The translations under genes were made by a program, and so were the position numbers. Under the pieces are notes generated by a model. That model was not told where the DNA came from and did no database searches. It saw nothing but the letters and a program-made list of their open reading frames with translations. Below, piece after piece: positions 7,514-15,777 of a stretch of DNA of 21,049 bases. Every line of letters starts with the position of its first letter. Positions within the stretch are counted from its first letter, which is position 1. This stretch comes from JBBPYR01 sp038199755 (lineage in GTDB: Bacteria > Chloroflexota > Ktedonobacteria > Ktedonobacterales > Ktedonobacteraceae), in the NCBI GenBank assembly GCA_038199755.1, contig JBBPYR010000278.1:1-21049 (forward strand). Direction: 5' to 3'.

Positions 7514-8530
7514 TCACAACCACTCAACCTCTCCCACCTGGCGAAATCCTAATGGATTCAAGTTTTCTCCATCACTTAACACGAACCAGTTGCTGCTGCC
7601 CGGATCGGGCATGAGCCGTGTCACACTGGCCTTTGCATGTGCGATTGTTTGCAGCCAGGCAATAGCCTCATTATGACGCCCAAAGGGACGATAGATATTG
7701 AGATCACGGATACCCTCTTCCCGTTTGACACGAAAGGCCGTTGCCAGGTAAAATTCGGCGGGCACCTTCTCTTTCCCTTGCTCACTCTCTATCTCGATGA
7801 TATGATCTGTCTCAAAGTACAGGCCTCGAAAATAGAAGCCTCCTGTTGTGATAGTCTCCTGCTGTACATCGGAAAAAGGATTGAGCCACTCCAGGCTATC
7901 ACGTTTTTTCCCTGGTGGCACCACTAACTCTGCATAGTAGCGCAACACTAATGCACCCTCATCCTTATCTAGGGATAGGGCGTAGGCTTCTGCTTGTTTA
8001 TAGGGTAGGTGCATGACTGGTTCAACGCCCTCACCCCACGTGGGAGTGATCTCTATCACATCATACCGCCGCACATTCTGGTCATTCTTCACGGAGAGCG
8101 CACGGGCAGGCTTACGAGTTGGGCGCGCTGTTTCCTCAAACTCATCCTCGTCAGTTTCCTGCTCTTCTTCGCCTTGTTCTGCTGTTATCGAGGGCACAAT
8201 AAAGGCCAGAGGCAATGGTAGTTCGCCACTACTCACCTCCACCTGGATTGTTTCATCGGCGGAGGCATCCATTTGAGGTTGCGAGAGTGCGACGACCACT
8301 GCACGGGCTTGCTCGACCATATGTGTCATCTTCATCAATTCGCTGCCCCGTAAAGGCAATTCCTTCAGTGACCCGATCAAATACACCATCCACTGATCCT
8401 TGGGAAGTGCCTTTCCGCGCTCATCATGCGTATTTACCCAGCGATACGCCAACTCATAGAGTTTTCTATTGGTTAGAAAGTAGATTTTTAGAATTTGTGC
8501 GTCTTCTTGTACGCTAGAATGCTCAGCCAT
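7514..8530 (-). CDS. 338-aa protein of unknown function
   Basis: I do not recognise a family. The N-terminal 90 or so residues are mostly helical and carry many charged residues. A very acidic linker (about 118-133, Glu/Asp rich) and a basic stretch (about 134-150) lead to a mixed alpha/beta C-terminal half with alternating hydrophobic strands. No signal peptide or membrane helix is present, so it is probably cytoplasmic. AAGG about 8 nt before the ATG serves as ribosome-binding site. It stands alone, with a terminator hairpin at its 3' end and a 426-nt gap upstream shared with the divergent MFS gene. Confidence 0.72.
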   Translation of the reverse strand: MAEHSSVQEDAQILKIYFLTNRKLYELAYRWVNTHDERGKALPKDQWMVYLIGSLKELPLRGSELMKMTHMVEQARAVVVALSQPQMDASADETIQVEVSSGELPLPLAFIVPSITAEQGEEEQETDEDEFEETARPTRKPARALSVKNDQNVRRYDVIEITPTWGEGVEPVMHLPYKQAEAYALSLDKDEGALVLRYYAELVVPPGKKRDSLEWLNPFSDVQQETITTGGFYFRGLYFETDHIIEIESEQGKEKVPAEFYLATAFRVKREEGIRDLNIYRPFGRHNEAIAWLQTIAHAKASVTRLMPDPGSSNWFVLSDGENLNPLGFRQVGEVEWL

Positions 8531-8635
8531 AGTATATGCCTTTTTGTATAACCCATCCGTAACTAGGAGTAATTACGTCTTACTATTAAAACGGAAAATC
8601 GGGCAGAATAATTTCAAAACAGCAAAGCTCGTCCC

Positions 8636-8665
8636 TTGACGAACAATGCCTCGGCATGATACGTT
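8636..8665 (+). promoter_or_regulatory. candidate promoter with palindromic operator upstream of MFS leader
   Basis: TTGACG (8636-8641) and TACGTT (8660-8665) are 18 nt apart; the -35 is good and the -10 poor. The spacer contains the perfect palindrome ATGCC-TC-GGCAT (8646-8657), a likely operator position. A direct repeat GCTGTCGTT (8682-8690 and 8692-8700) follows at the expected start of the transcript. Confidence 0.35.
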
Positions 8666-8721
8666 TAACACATCGATAAAAGCTGTCGTTTGCTGTCGTT
8701 CCAAGAACAGGAGGTGCCCCG

Positions 8722-8751
8722 TTGGGTACCATCTTCACCACTCTCAAGTAG
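8722..8751 (+). CDS. candidate 9-aa leader peptide (TTG start)
   Basis: A near-perfect Shine-Dalgarno, AGGAGG (8709-8714), stands 7 nt before TTG, which opens the frame MGTIFTTLK followed by TAG. The last sense codons (CTC AAG) lie in the 5' arm of the terminator-like hairpin at 8741-8773, so a ribosome stalled here would open the hairpin. The Shine-Dalgarno and start can themselves be masked by the hairpin GGTGCCC/GGGTACC (8713-8730). Leader peptides of this layout control erm and other drug-response genes. Expression is not shown; this is inference from layout. Confidence 0.45.
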   Translation: MGTIFTTLK

Positions 8752-8780
8752 TGCCGTTGCGCGTGCTTGAGAGGTTTTTC
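8741..8780 (+). terminator. attenuator-like hairpin in MFS leader
   Basis: CTCTCAAG (8741-8748) pairs with CTTGAGAG (8766-8773) and is followed by G-TTTTT-C, so it looks like an intrinsic terminator about 180 nt before the MFS start codon. The 5' arm overlaps the leader peptide and its stop codon. Confidence 0.55.
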
Positions 8781-8833
8781 TGACCACGTTTGTCACTTGC
8801 CTCACTATTCACAGATCGTATCTCCGATTGATT

Positions 8834-8854
8834 GCTCCTTCGGGGCGTCTTTTT
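8834..8854 (+). terminator. second, weaker terminator-like hairpin in MFS leader
   Basis: GCTCC-TTC-GGGGC (8834-8846, one G-U pair) is followed by GTC-TTTTT. The stem is short. Downstream, a CACCC/GGGTG hairpin lies just before the MFS ribosome-binding site, so the whole leader is highly structured. Confidence 0.35.
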
Positions 8855-8956
8855 CTGCTCGCTCACGGCACATCCCCATGTTTGCACTCCTTGCAACGTA
8901 TTGTGCTGCTATTCGTGAGTGTACACCCCTCCTATGGGTGCCTACGGAGAAATTGT

Positions 8957-10240
8957 ATGACCCCAGATACTCATTCTGTGTCTACTTCCGCATCTCGGAA
9001 AATGCGCCGCTTTTTGCTCAATCGCCCGTTCGCCTTGCTCTGGAGCGGCCAAACCATTTCAACTTTTGGCTCGCATATTAGCCGTGATGGTTTGCCTATC
9101 GCAGCCATACTCGTCCTGAAGGCAACACCACTACAAATGGGTCTGCTGGCATCAGTAGATATTATTCCTGTCCTGTTGGTAGGCTTATTCGCGGGTGTGC
9201 TGGTGGACCGTCTGCCACGCCGCCCCATTCTCATACTGGCAGACATTGGCCGCGCACTTCTGCTCAGTATTATTCCGCTTGCCGCTCTACTAGGTCTGCT
9301 TCGTATAGAGGTGCTCTACCTTGTAGCGATTGTTGTTGGTGCTCTGACCGTTTTTTTTGAGATTGCGAACCGCTCCTTCTTACCGACGTTGCTACGAAAA
9401 GAGGAGATTGTCGCGGGTAATAGCAAGCTTGAGACCAGTAGCGCGCTGGCCGAAATTGCAGGGCCACCGCTTGCGGGTCTGCTGGTGCAATTGATTACGG
9501 CTCCCATTGCTATCCTTTTCGATGCGCTATCGTTCGTGATCTCCGCTCTTTGCATAGGCTCAATTCGTGTGAGCGAGCAACCTGACGATGAGCCAAAAGA
9601 AGATGTTCATGTATGGCAGGAAATTTCTGCGGGATGGCATGTCCTATTCAGCAATCCATTGCTACGCGCGCTGGCCATGTATGCGGGCATGCGTTACTTC
9701 TTTGGGGGTGCGTTCGCGGCTCTCTATGCTCTCTACACGCTGCGTTTGCTCCACTTGCAGCCAGTCGAATACGGCATCCTGGTCATGATGGGTGGAATAG
9801 GAGGGTTGTTTGGCGCGTTGTGCGCGCCACGCATCGTACGGCGCGTCGGTATAGGGCGCGCACTGCTTGGAGCGGCCTTGCTTGATGGTATCCTGACCCT
9901 TGGCACACCCCTTGCATCTGGTGGAAAGCTGCTAGTGATGGGCATCCTCATGCTCACACAGCTTGTAGGTGATGCAGGCATGGCGATCTATGCGATCAAC
10001 GAGGTAAGCCTATGCCAGTCAATCATACCTGATCGCTTTCTAGGGCGCGTAAACGCTACTATGCATGTCATTGTGGGGGTGATTGGACCTCTGGGAGCAC
10101 TCCTGGCTGGCATACTGAGTGGCTATATTGGTATACGCACCACACTGTTGATAGGTGCGCTCGGCATACTGCTCTCTACAGGTTGGCTCTTCTTCTCACC
10201 CTTGCGACACCTCAAAAACATGGGCACCATCTTTGAATAG
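8957..10240 (+). CDS. MFS transporter, EntS/drug-efflux type
   Basis: A 427-aa protein with about 12 hydrophobic helices, the size and pattern of the major facilitator superfamily. It begins with a short polar leader and the RRFLLNRPFALLWSGQTIS segment typical of the MFS_3/EntS-like exporters, and has the loop 2-3 motif DRLPRRP after helix 2. Proton-driven export of a small molecule, such as a drug or siderophore, is the family role; the substrate is unknown. I chose the ATG with CGGAG 7 nt upstream, since the 43-residue upstream extension is polar and would run through the structured leader. Control probably acts through the leader attenuator. The next gene, an HTH protein, starts 180 nt downstream. 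Confidence 0.88.
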   Translation: MTPDTHSVSTSASRKMRRFLLNRPFALLWSGQTISTFGSHISRDGLPIAAILVLKATPLQMGLLASVDIIPVLLVGLFAGVLVDRLPRRPILILADIGRALLLSIIPLAALLGLLRIEVLYLVAIVVGALTVFFEIANRSFLPTLLRKEEIVAGNSKLETSSALAEIAGPPLAGLLVQLITAPIAILFDALSFVISALCIGSIRVSEQPDDEPKEDVHVWQEISAGWHVLFSNPLLRALAMYAGMRYFFGGAFAALYALYTLRLLHLQPVEYGILVMMGGIGGLFGALCAPRIVRRVGIGRALLGAALLDGILTLGTPLASGGKLLVMGILMLTQLVGDAGMAIYAINEVSLCQSIIPDRFLGRVNATMHVIVGVIGPLGALLAGILSGYIGIRTTLLIGALGILLSTGWLFFSPLRHLKNMGTIFE

Positions 10241-10252
10241 GAGAAAAACACC

Positions 10253-10308
10253 ATCATGTGGGTTATCATGTGTTCCTACAAATTATGATGTAGATAGTGT
10301 ATCATGTG
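10253..10308 (+). promoter_or_regulatory. three copies of ATCATGTG
   Basis: ATCATGTG occurs at 10253-10260, 10265-10272 and 10301-10308 between the MFS stop and the HTH gene. Spacing of 12 and 36 nt (start to start) suggests sites on similar faces of the helix. They may be binding sites for the HTH protein just downstream, as autoregulation; this is inference. Confidence 0.4.
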
Positions 10309-10347
10309 ACAAAATCTCGGTAATTGGCGTCTTACCAACATATAGAG

Positions 10348-10372
10348 CAAGGATGGGTTTTTTGCGTCCTTG
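10348..10372 (+). other. hairpin with T6 loop upstream of HTH gene
   Basis: CAAGGATG (10348-10355) pairs with CGTCCTTG (10365-10372, one G-U pair) around a 9-nt loop containing six T. The T run is in the loop, not after the stem, so this is not a normal terminator for the MFS gene. It may be an mRNA leader structure of the HTH gene. Confidence 0.35.
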
Positions 10373-10420
10373 TCTCCTATACCTATTCTCTATTCAATCT
10401 TCTCAAGAAAGAGGTATTGT

Positions 10421-10669
10421 ATGTCTCAACAAGCACTTGTCGCTTCTCCCACAAACGACACTGCCCCAATGTCTTCTGATGATATTCTGCTCACGGTAAG
10501 CGAAGTTGCACGCCACCTCCGTGTTGATGCCACAACCGTTCGCCGCTGGATCGCGCAGGGAACGCTTGAAGCTATCTCCTTACCACACCAAGGCAGGCGG
10601 CGCGTCTATCGTGTTCGCCAAAGCACATTGGATCATCTGTTACAACCCATTGAAGCGACCGAGGAATAA
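10421..10669 (+). CDS. excisionase/MerR-type helix-turn-helix protein
   Basis: An 82-aa protein. Residues about 23-75 match the HTH_17/excisionase-like fold: LTVSEVARHLRVDATTVRRWIAQG is the helix-turn-helix, followed by the GRRRVYRV wing and a final helix. Such small proteins serve as DNA-binding regulators or recombination directionality factors; no integrase is nearby, so a regulator is more likely. The ATG behind AAAGAGG is preferred to an in-frame ATG 17 codons upstream. It has its own terminator and stands between the MFS exporter and the large LuxR-type ATPase, either of which it might control. Confidence 0.8.
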   Translation: MSQQALVASPTNDTAPMSSDDILLTVSEVARHLRVDATTVRRWIAQGTLEAISLPHQGRRRVYRVRQSTLDHLLQPIEATEE

Positions 10670-10686
10670 GCATTTCAACGTCTAAG

Positions 10687-10724
10687 AAAGAGGGCATCCT
10701 ATTCAAGGATGTCCTCTTTACTTT
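10687..10724 (+). terminator. intrinsic terminator after HTH gene
   Basis: AAAGAGGGCATCCT (10687-10700) pairs with AGGATGTCCTCTTT (10706-10719; one G-U pair) around a 5-nt loop, and is followed by ACTTTTG. Confidence 0.85.
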
Positions 10725-10829
10725 TGTAAGAATCATACGCAAGAATTGAGTGAGATATTTTGTCTACCAATCCGTTTATTTGATTAAGGACAGAAGACAG
10801 GTCATCAGCTCCCCGAAAAGAGAAAACAG

Positions 10830-13058
10830 ATGGCACTTACATTTCCACTGACACCCCTCATTGGTCGTACACAGGAGATCAAGGCTGTTTGTGCCTCTTT
10901 ACAACAGCCACATATTCGTCTGCTCACCTTGACCGGCCCTGGTGGAATTGGCAAAACACGTTTGGGTTCCCACATCGCTACACAACTACAACCCGCATTC
11001 GTAGATGGTACTACCTTCCTGAGTCTTGCCTTGCTCCAAGAACCTCATCTTGTGCTTACCGCACTGCTGCAAACGTTAAACGCAAGTAGTATTCAAGATA
11101 TGCCAGCATTGACCCAACTCACACGACTCCTGTGCGAAAAACAACAATTGCTTTTCCTTGATAATCTTGAGCAGGTGATTACGATTGGACCTGCGCTCGT
11201 GGAGCTTCTGCTGGCATGCCCTGGCATAAAGATACTAGTGACCAGTCGTGTGCCGTTACACGTACGTGGAGAATATGAGTTTCCAGTCCCGCCGCTCGCG
11301 GTACCCGTAGAAAAACACGTTCAGGTAGAGCAAGTGCTACAAAGTGACGCCGTTACACTCTTCGTCCACTATGCACAGACAAGGCAGCCCAATTTTCAGG
11401 TGACGGCCAGCAACGCGGCAACCATTGCCGCCATTTGTATTCGTCTCGATGGTATACCGCTTGCCCTGGAACTGGCGGCGGCACACATCAAGGTCTTACC
11501 GCCACAAGCATTGCTGGCTCGTCTCAAACACCGTCTACCACTACTCACGAACAGAGCGCAAGACGCGCCACCACGACAAAAAACGATGCGCAACACCATC
11601 AAGTGGAGCTATGATTTATTGACAGAGCAGGAGCAACGCCTCTTTCGCTACTGCTCAATCTTTGCCCATGGCTGCTCCCTGGCAGCGATACAAGCACTCA
11701 GCGTCAACGATGGCTTGACCGATACGTTGAATGAAGAGGCATGCTTTGCCCATATCAGCGCACTCATCGAAAAAAATATGCTGCAACAAGTTTCGCAAGG
11801 AGACGAGCCACGACTCATGCTGCTTGAGACGATGCGTGAATATGGTCTGGAGTGTCTGGAAGAGTGCGGAGAGTTGTCCGCCATGCAGCGTCTTCACGCA
11901 AGCTATTATCTGGCGTTAGCACAAGAGGCAGAGCACCACTTGAGCAATAATCAACCCGGAACATGGTTCACACAACTGACAAATGACTATCACAATCTTC
12001 TGGCAGCCCTACAGTGGTCGCTGGCACAACAAACAATTGAGGAGGCAACACACCTCTGTATTGCGCTGTGGTGGTACTGGTCAGTCAGTGGAGCAGTCAG
12101 CGAAGGGCGATACTGGCTCAAACAAGTACTGCACAACCTGGAGCACATTTCACCGCCACTACGGGCGATTGCCCTTGATCGTGCAGGCGACCTCGCCTTC
12201 CACCAGGGCGACTATGAACAGGCCGAACAGCATTGTCAGGCAAGCTTGCTCTTGTTCCGCGCACTGCATGCAAATAGAGGGTGTGCTATCGCTTTTTGGC
12301 GCCTGGGGCGTATTGCCTGGATTAAGCAAGCATATGCAACAGCACAAACGTTTGCCCAACAAGCTCTCGCCCTTTTCAAGGAGCTACACGACAGCGGAGG
12401 CGTTGCTGATACCCTCCTCCTCCTCTCGTATATCGCGCACAATCAAGGAGAGCAGAAGCAAGCTCGCCTGCTGGCAGAAAAAAGTTTGGCACTCTTCCGC
12501 GCAAACGATGACACTTGGGGTACTGCCTATGTTTTGTTGCAGCTTGCTCGTATCGCATTAGCGCAACACGATAACCAAGCAGCTCATATTCTCATAGAAG
12601 AGAGCATGGTTCTTTCTCAAAAGCTGACCTACAAAGGCGGCGTCGCAATCTCGCTTGCCTTCAAAGCGCAAATCGCCGCAGAGCAAAAGGAGTATCAGCA
12701 AGCAATCAAATGGTATGAAGAGAGTATCGCCCTACTCGCTGAGATCGGCGATACACAAGCAATTGTCACCTATCAACAAGAGCGAGATGCACTACAACTA
12801 GTGTTGGCAAGCACGCCCACAGTCTCTCCCACAACCTCTCCTACAATCTCCACCACGACATTCCACGATCAGTTAACAGCGCGTGAGAAAGAGGTATTAC
12901 GTCTGCTTGCAAGCGGCATGTCAGACGTGCAAATTGCAACAAAGCTCGTTATTAGTCCGCGCACCGTCAATGGACACCTCACGGCGATCTACCGCAAGCT
13001 ACATATATCGTCACGTAGTGAAGCCACACGTTACGCATTGGAGCATTCACTAGCATAG
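10830..13058 (+). CDS. NB-ARC-type ATPase/TPR transcriptional regulator with LuxR HTH
   Basis: A 742-aa signal-transduction ATPase of the AfsR/MalT-like (LAL) kind. Walker A GPGGIGKT is at 36-43, Walker B LLFLDNLEQ at 107-115 and the ILVTSRVPL sensor segment near 137-145. A winged-helix-like region follows. Residues about 430-650 are TPR-like helical repeats with regular A/Q-rich units. A short Thr/Pro/Ser linker leads to a GerE/LuxR DNA-binding domain at 682-742 (LTAREKEVLRLLASGMSD...VISPRTVNGHL). The TPR part usually binds an inducer or partner, and ATP-dependent oligomerisation allows DNA binding. It probably activates transcription in the cytoplasm; targets are unknown, with the adjacent lipoprotein gene the nearest candidate. 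The ribosome-binding site is weak and A-rich. Confidence 0.9.
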   Translation: MALTFPLTPLIGRTQEIKAVCASLQQPHIRLLTLTGPGGIGKTRLGSHIATQLQPAFVDGTTFLSLALLQEPHLVLTALLQTLNASSIQDMPALTQLTRLLCEKQQLLFLDNLEQVITIGPALVELLLACPGIKILVTSRVPLHVRGEYEFPVPPLAVPVEKHVQVEQVLQSDAVTLFVHYAQTRQPNFQVTASNAATIAAICIRLDGIPLALELAAAHIKVLPPQALLARLKHRLPLLTNRAQDAPPRQKTMRNTIKWSYDLLTEQEQRLFRYCSIFAHGCSLAAIQALSVNDGLTDTLNEEACFAHISALIEKNMLQQVSQGDEPRLMLLETMREYGLECLEECGELSAMQRLHASYYLALAQEAEHHLSNNQPGTWFTQLTNDYHNLLAALQWSLAQQTIEEATHLCIALWWYWSVSGAVSEGRYWLKQVLHNLEHISPPLRAIALDRAGDLAFHQGDYEQAEQHCQASLLLFRALHANRGCAIAFWRLGRIAWIKQAYATAQTFAQQALALFKELHDSGGVADTLLLLSYIAHNQGEQKQARLLAEKSLALFRANDDTWGTAYVLLQLARIALAQHDNQAAHILIEESMVLSQKLTYKGGVAISLAFKAQIAAEQKEYQQAIKWYEESIALLAEIGDTQAIVTYQQERDALQLVLASTPTVSPTTSPTISTTTFHDQLTAREKEVLRLLASGMSDVQIATKLVISPRTVNGHLTAIYRKLHISSRSEATRYALEHSLA

Positions 13059-13217
13059 GTTGACAAGACAGGTAATAAGATAGGTTATTTTACTGATGTA
13101 CACTCTGTATTCATGGCTTACACTTAAACTACCAATTGGCAATGTATCACTGTTGTTCACTATTCTGTTCTCTGTCTTCTCTGTTTATAGCGAGTTATAT
13201 GATGAAAGAGGTCTACT

Positions 13218-14384
13218 ATGAAACTATCGTCACGTCTCCTCTCTCTGCTCACTACTATTGGATGCCTCTCTCTGCTACTGCTCTTGACTGCCTGTGGTCA
13301 GGAGGGTATCAAGCCCACAGCAGTTAGCAACACTGTCGCGGTCACAACAAATACCGATGCACAACTCGTCACTGCTGGACCACAGCCCTGCCCCAACAAG
13401 GTGAAAGCACCCGGCTATTGGGATCAGCTTGTTGGCGTGCAGACAGGCAAGAATCACGTGGAGCGCGTTCAATGCGCCCACGTTCTGGGCAATACATCGC
13501 TACAAGCCCTCATCACCGTGCGCTCTAATGATATAAAGGCTGATCTCGATGCCTATGTCTACACCAACATTACCGCGTCTGCTCCGAGTCGCCTCTTCTT
13601 GCTGATTGGCTTGCGTGCAGGTGATGCACGCTTCAGCCCCTACAACACCATTATCAGTGCCGAAATAAACCGTAAAGTTGCTCCACTCGCCACTTCGCCT
13701 GATCTTTTTCGCGAGTTTAAGTGGGCTGAGGCTGCTGGAACGCTGGTGCCTGTCGCTTTCCCTGGACTCTACCCCGATATGACGCGCTATCAAGCCGAGG
13801 CTAGCCAAATCATAGCCAACCGTGCTACATCAAGCTGGCGAAAAGATGCTTCCCAGGTGGCAAAGACACTGGCCATCACCATGCTCCTCTGGCCGAGCGA
13901 TGCGCAAACAACGATCATCAGTGGGGGTGGCGCACACGATGTCAACGCCACGGTCCAGGTAAAAAGCACCAAGCCTGGTATAGGCAGCATTATGGTCAAG
14001 CTATCGCGGCTCGAAGGCAACACGAAAGATGGCATCTGGGAGGCCCTTTCCGTTAGCACGAACGGTATGTCTCTCTCCTTCACAGGCCGCAGCAGCCCCT
14101 TGGCCGTCACGGGAACGGGAAATGCGTTTGAGGCGGTGATTGGTCCTCTACTTGTGCTTGATACACAGTATAAGACTATAGGAAAGACAACTGCCAGAGG
14201 TGGTGGCATGGGCAACACGCCTTTCTCGACCACTATTACCTTTGATGCCAGCGTAGAAGGTGCGAGATGGCAAGGTGCTAGCAGCACTGGTCCGCAAGAA
14301 GGGATTGTCATACTTGAGGCCGCTAATAATGCTGGTGGCCCGCCATCCGCGGCGGTGATGGTGAAAACACTGCTAGGAAACTAG
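13218..14384 (+). CDS. lipoprotein of unknown function
   Basis: A 388-aa protein with a lipoprotein signal peptide: MK, a hydrophobic stretch and the lipobox LTAC with Cys26. After a short Thr/Val-rich linker comes a large globular domain rich in beta strands with a repeated Gly/Ser/Thr composition. I do not recognise the family. GAAAGAGG precedes the ATG. It is single, with a leader of 159 nt after the LuxR-type regulator (a consensus TTGACA lies at 13060-13065, without a good -10 partner) and a very strong terminator. The location points to control by the preceding regulator, which is inference. Confidence 0.78.
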   Translation: MKLSSRLLSLLTTIGCLSLLLLLTACGQEGIKPTAVSNTVAVTTNTDAQLVTAGPQPCPNKVKAPGYWDQLVGVQTGKNHVERVQCAHVLGNTSLQALITVRSNDIKADLDAYVYTNITASAPSRLFLLIGLRAGDARFSPYNTIISAEINRKVAPLATSPDLFREFKWAEAAGTLVPVAFPGLYPDMTRYQAEASQIIANRATSSWRKDASQVAKTLAITMLLWPSDAQTTIISGGGAHDVNATVQVKSTKPGIGSIMVKLSRLEGNTKDGIWEALSVSTNGMSLSFTGRSSPLAVTGTGNAFEAVIGPLLVLDTQYKTIGKTTARGGGMGNTPFSTTITFDASVEGARWQGASSTGPQEGIVILEAANNAGGPPSAAVMVKTLLGN

Positions 14385-14402
14385 CAAACGTGCATCGTTT
14401 GC
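14384..14402 (+). other. small hairpin before terminator
   Basis: GCAAACG (14384-14390) and CGTTTGC (14396-14402) form a perfect 7-bp stem with a 5-nt loop directly at the stop codon of the lipoprotein gene, just upstream of the main terminator. Confidence 0.45.
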
Positions 14403-14407
14403 GCTAT

Positions 14408-14453
14408 GTCAGCAAGCGTGGAGCGAACTGCTCCACGCTTGCTGACGCTTTTT
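14408..14453 (+). terminator. strong intrinsic terminator
   Basis: A perfect 17-bp stem (14408-14424 with 14430-14446) with loop GAACT is followed by GC-TTTTT. It ends the lipoprotein transcript. Confidence 0.95.
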
Positions 14454-14475
14454 GTAACTCCCCAAAATGTTCCTC

Positions 14476-14505
14476 TTTACTTCTGCCTTTTTCTGAAGCT
14501 ACAAT
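14476..14505 (+). promoter_or_regulatory. candidate promoter for flavin reductase/HIT pair
   Basis: TTTACT (14476-14481) and TACAAT (14500-14505) are separated by 18 nt. It would give a leader of about 110 nt before the gene at 14621. Confidence 0.45.
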
Positions 14506-14620
14506 GAACTATGCACGATAGTTCTTTTGGGAAAAGAACCATCCAAGCGCAAATAAGATACGCATCCAGACAACTACAGACGCGTACAGATGTATACAGG
14601 CAGAACGAGAGGATAAGCAC

Positions 14621-15097
14621 ATGGACCCCGCTACAAAAAAACAGGCATTGCGCCTTTTTACGTATGGACTCTATATCGTGATGTGCGATGATGGCGAAAA
14701 AGCAAATGCCTTCACCGCCAACTGGCTGACACAGGTTTCGTTTGAGCCACCTCTGCTGGCGGTGTCAGTCGAAAATAACACGAAGTCGTTGCCCATGATA
14801 TTACAAAGTGGCAAGTTTACGGTGAACGTGCTGCGTTCGGGTCAGCGCGAACTGGCTGGTGCGTTAGGAAAATCCGCATTGAAACAGCCAAATAAGCTGG
14901 ATGGCATTGCATATAGCATTCCGACAGCAGGCTACCCCATCCTGCACGACGCACTGGCCTGGGTTGCCTGTGATGTGCGCGAAGCGGTAAAAGCAGGTGA
15001 TTCAACGGTTATCATCGCCGAGGTCATCGACGTGGGTATTCTGGCGGAAGGGCAGCCGCTGACGATGAACGAGGCGGGCTTCCGGCACGCGGGCTAA
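14621..15097 (+). CDS. flavin reductase-like FMN-binding protein
   Basis: A 158-aa protein of the flavin reductase-like split-barrel family. Visible features are the start LFTYGLYIVMCDD, the FTANWLTQVSFEPPLLAVSVENNTKS segment that binds the FMN phosphate and isoalloxazine, the FTVNVL strand, and a late His near the C-terminus. Such enzymes bind FMN and either supply reduced flavin to a partner oxygenase or act as diaphorase. GAGAGGAT lies before the ATG. The HIT-family gene follows after 29 nt, so both are likely in one operon; the link between them is unknown. Confidence 0.85.
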   Translation: MDPATKKQALRLFTYGLYIVMCDDGEKANAFTANWLTQVSFEPPLLAVSVENNTKSLPMILQSGKFTVNVLRSGQRELAGALGKSALKQPNKLDGIAYSIPTAGYPILHDALAWVACDVREAVKAGDSTVIIAEVIDVGILAEGQPLTMNEAGFRHAG

Positions 15098-15126
15098 GCC
15101 ATCTGACGAACAAGGAGTCGAGCAAC

Positions 15127-15774
15127 ATGCAGCAAAGCCACAGTACCGATTCTGGTACTGAGAAGTGGCAGGACTCATGTGAGTTTTGCCAGCTTACGAC
15201 CATTTCACCCTACATGCTTAAAGAAACAGACAATTTTCATATCATCGCCGATCATGCTCCCTTGCTAGAAGGCCACCTGCTGATTATTCCCAAGCAGCAC
15301 TATGCCTGTTATGGGACGGTACCTGCGACATTGGATGCCGAACTATTGGCCCTGAAACAGGAGGTGCGCGCCTTTTTTCTTGATTTCTATGCCGCACCAG
15401 TGTATTGGGAACATGGCATCTTTCATCAGACCGTCTTTCACGCCCACCTACACTGTTTCCCTTTTGGGGAGACGCGTTATCAGCTTTCTGAGGGGCTGCA
15501 TGATCTGGTTGTCCATTCACAAGACGACATTCGTGCATGGTATGCGACCCAGGGACAGTACTTCTACCTGGAAGATAGCCGTTTCGCGTTGCTTTTTGCC
15601 CCACAGACAGACCACTATCGGCGTGTGATTCAGCAAGTCCTGTGGTCTGGTGTGGTGGAGCGCACTGGCAATAGCAACTGGCGTTCACCACAGCAGCGGC
15701 AGGAGGAAGGTGTGGCATCCATCACTTCCCTGAAAGAAAAGTGGCTGCAATTTCAGCAGCAAAAGGTGATGTAA
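15127..15774 (+). CDS. HIT-family nucleotide hydrolase/transferase-like protein
   Basis: A 215-aa protein with the histidine triad HAHLHCFP (H105, H107, H109) and, before it, the GHLLIIPKQH strand (49-58). The family hydrolyses or transfers nucleoside monophosphates from nucleotide conjugates such as AMP-lysine or Ap4A via the central His. An N-terminal CEFC (18-21) resembles the zinc-binding half-site of many HIT proteins. The 100-residue C-terminal part after the triad is longer than in minimal HIT proteins and is helical. AAGGAG precedes the ATG. It ends 3 nt from the stop of the convergent CoA-transferase gene. Confidence 0.85.
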   Translation: MQQSHSTDSGTEKWQDSCEFCQLTTISPYMLKETDNFHIIADHAPLLEGHLLIIPKQHYACYGTVPATLDAELLALKQEVRAFFLDFYAAPVYWEHGIFHQTVFHAHLHCFPFGETRYQLSEGLHDLVVHSQDDIRAWYATQGQYFYLEDSRFALLFAPQTDHYRRVIQQVLWSGVVERTGNSNWRSPQQRQEEGVASITSLKEKWLQFQQQKVM

Positions 15775-15777
15775 GCA

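Noticed and set aside
8828..8956. Extension of the MFS gene to an upstream ATG
   Set aside because: The added 43 residues are not conserved-looking, lack a ribosome-binding site and overlap the structured leader.
10421..10669. Excisionase of an integrated mobile element
   Set aside because: No integrase, attachment-site repeats or phage genes in the window; a regulator role fits better.
13060..13088. Consensus TTGACA directly after the LuxR-type regulator as the lipoprotein promoter
   Set aside because: No acceptable -10 box at 16-18 nt spacing.
13790..14311. 173-codon minus-strand frame within the lipoprotein gene
   Set aside because: Antisense to a gene with lipobox, ribosome-binding site and terminator; no motif seen.
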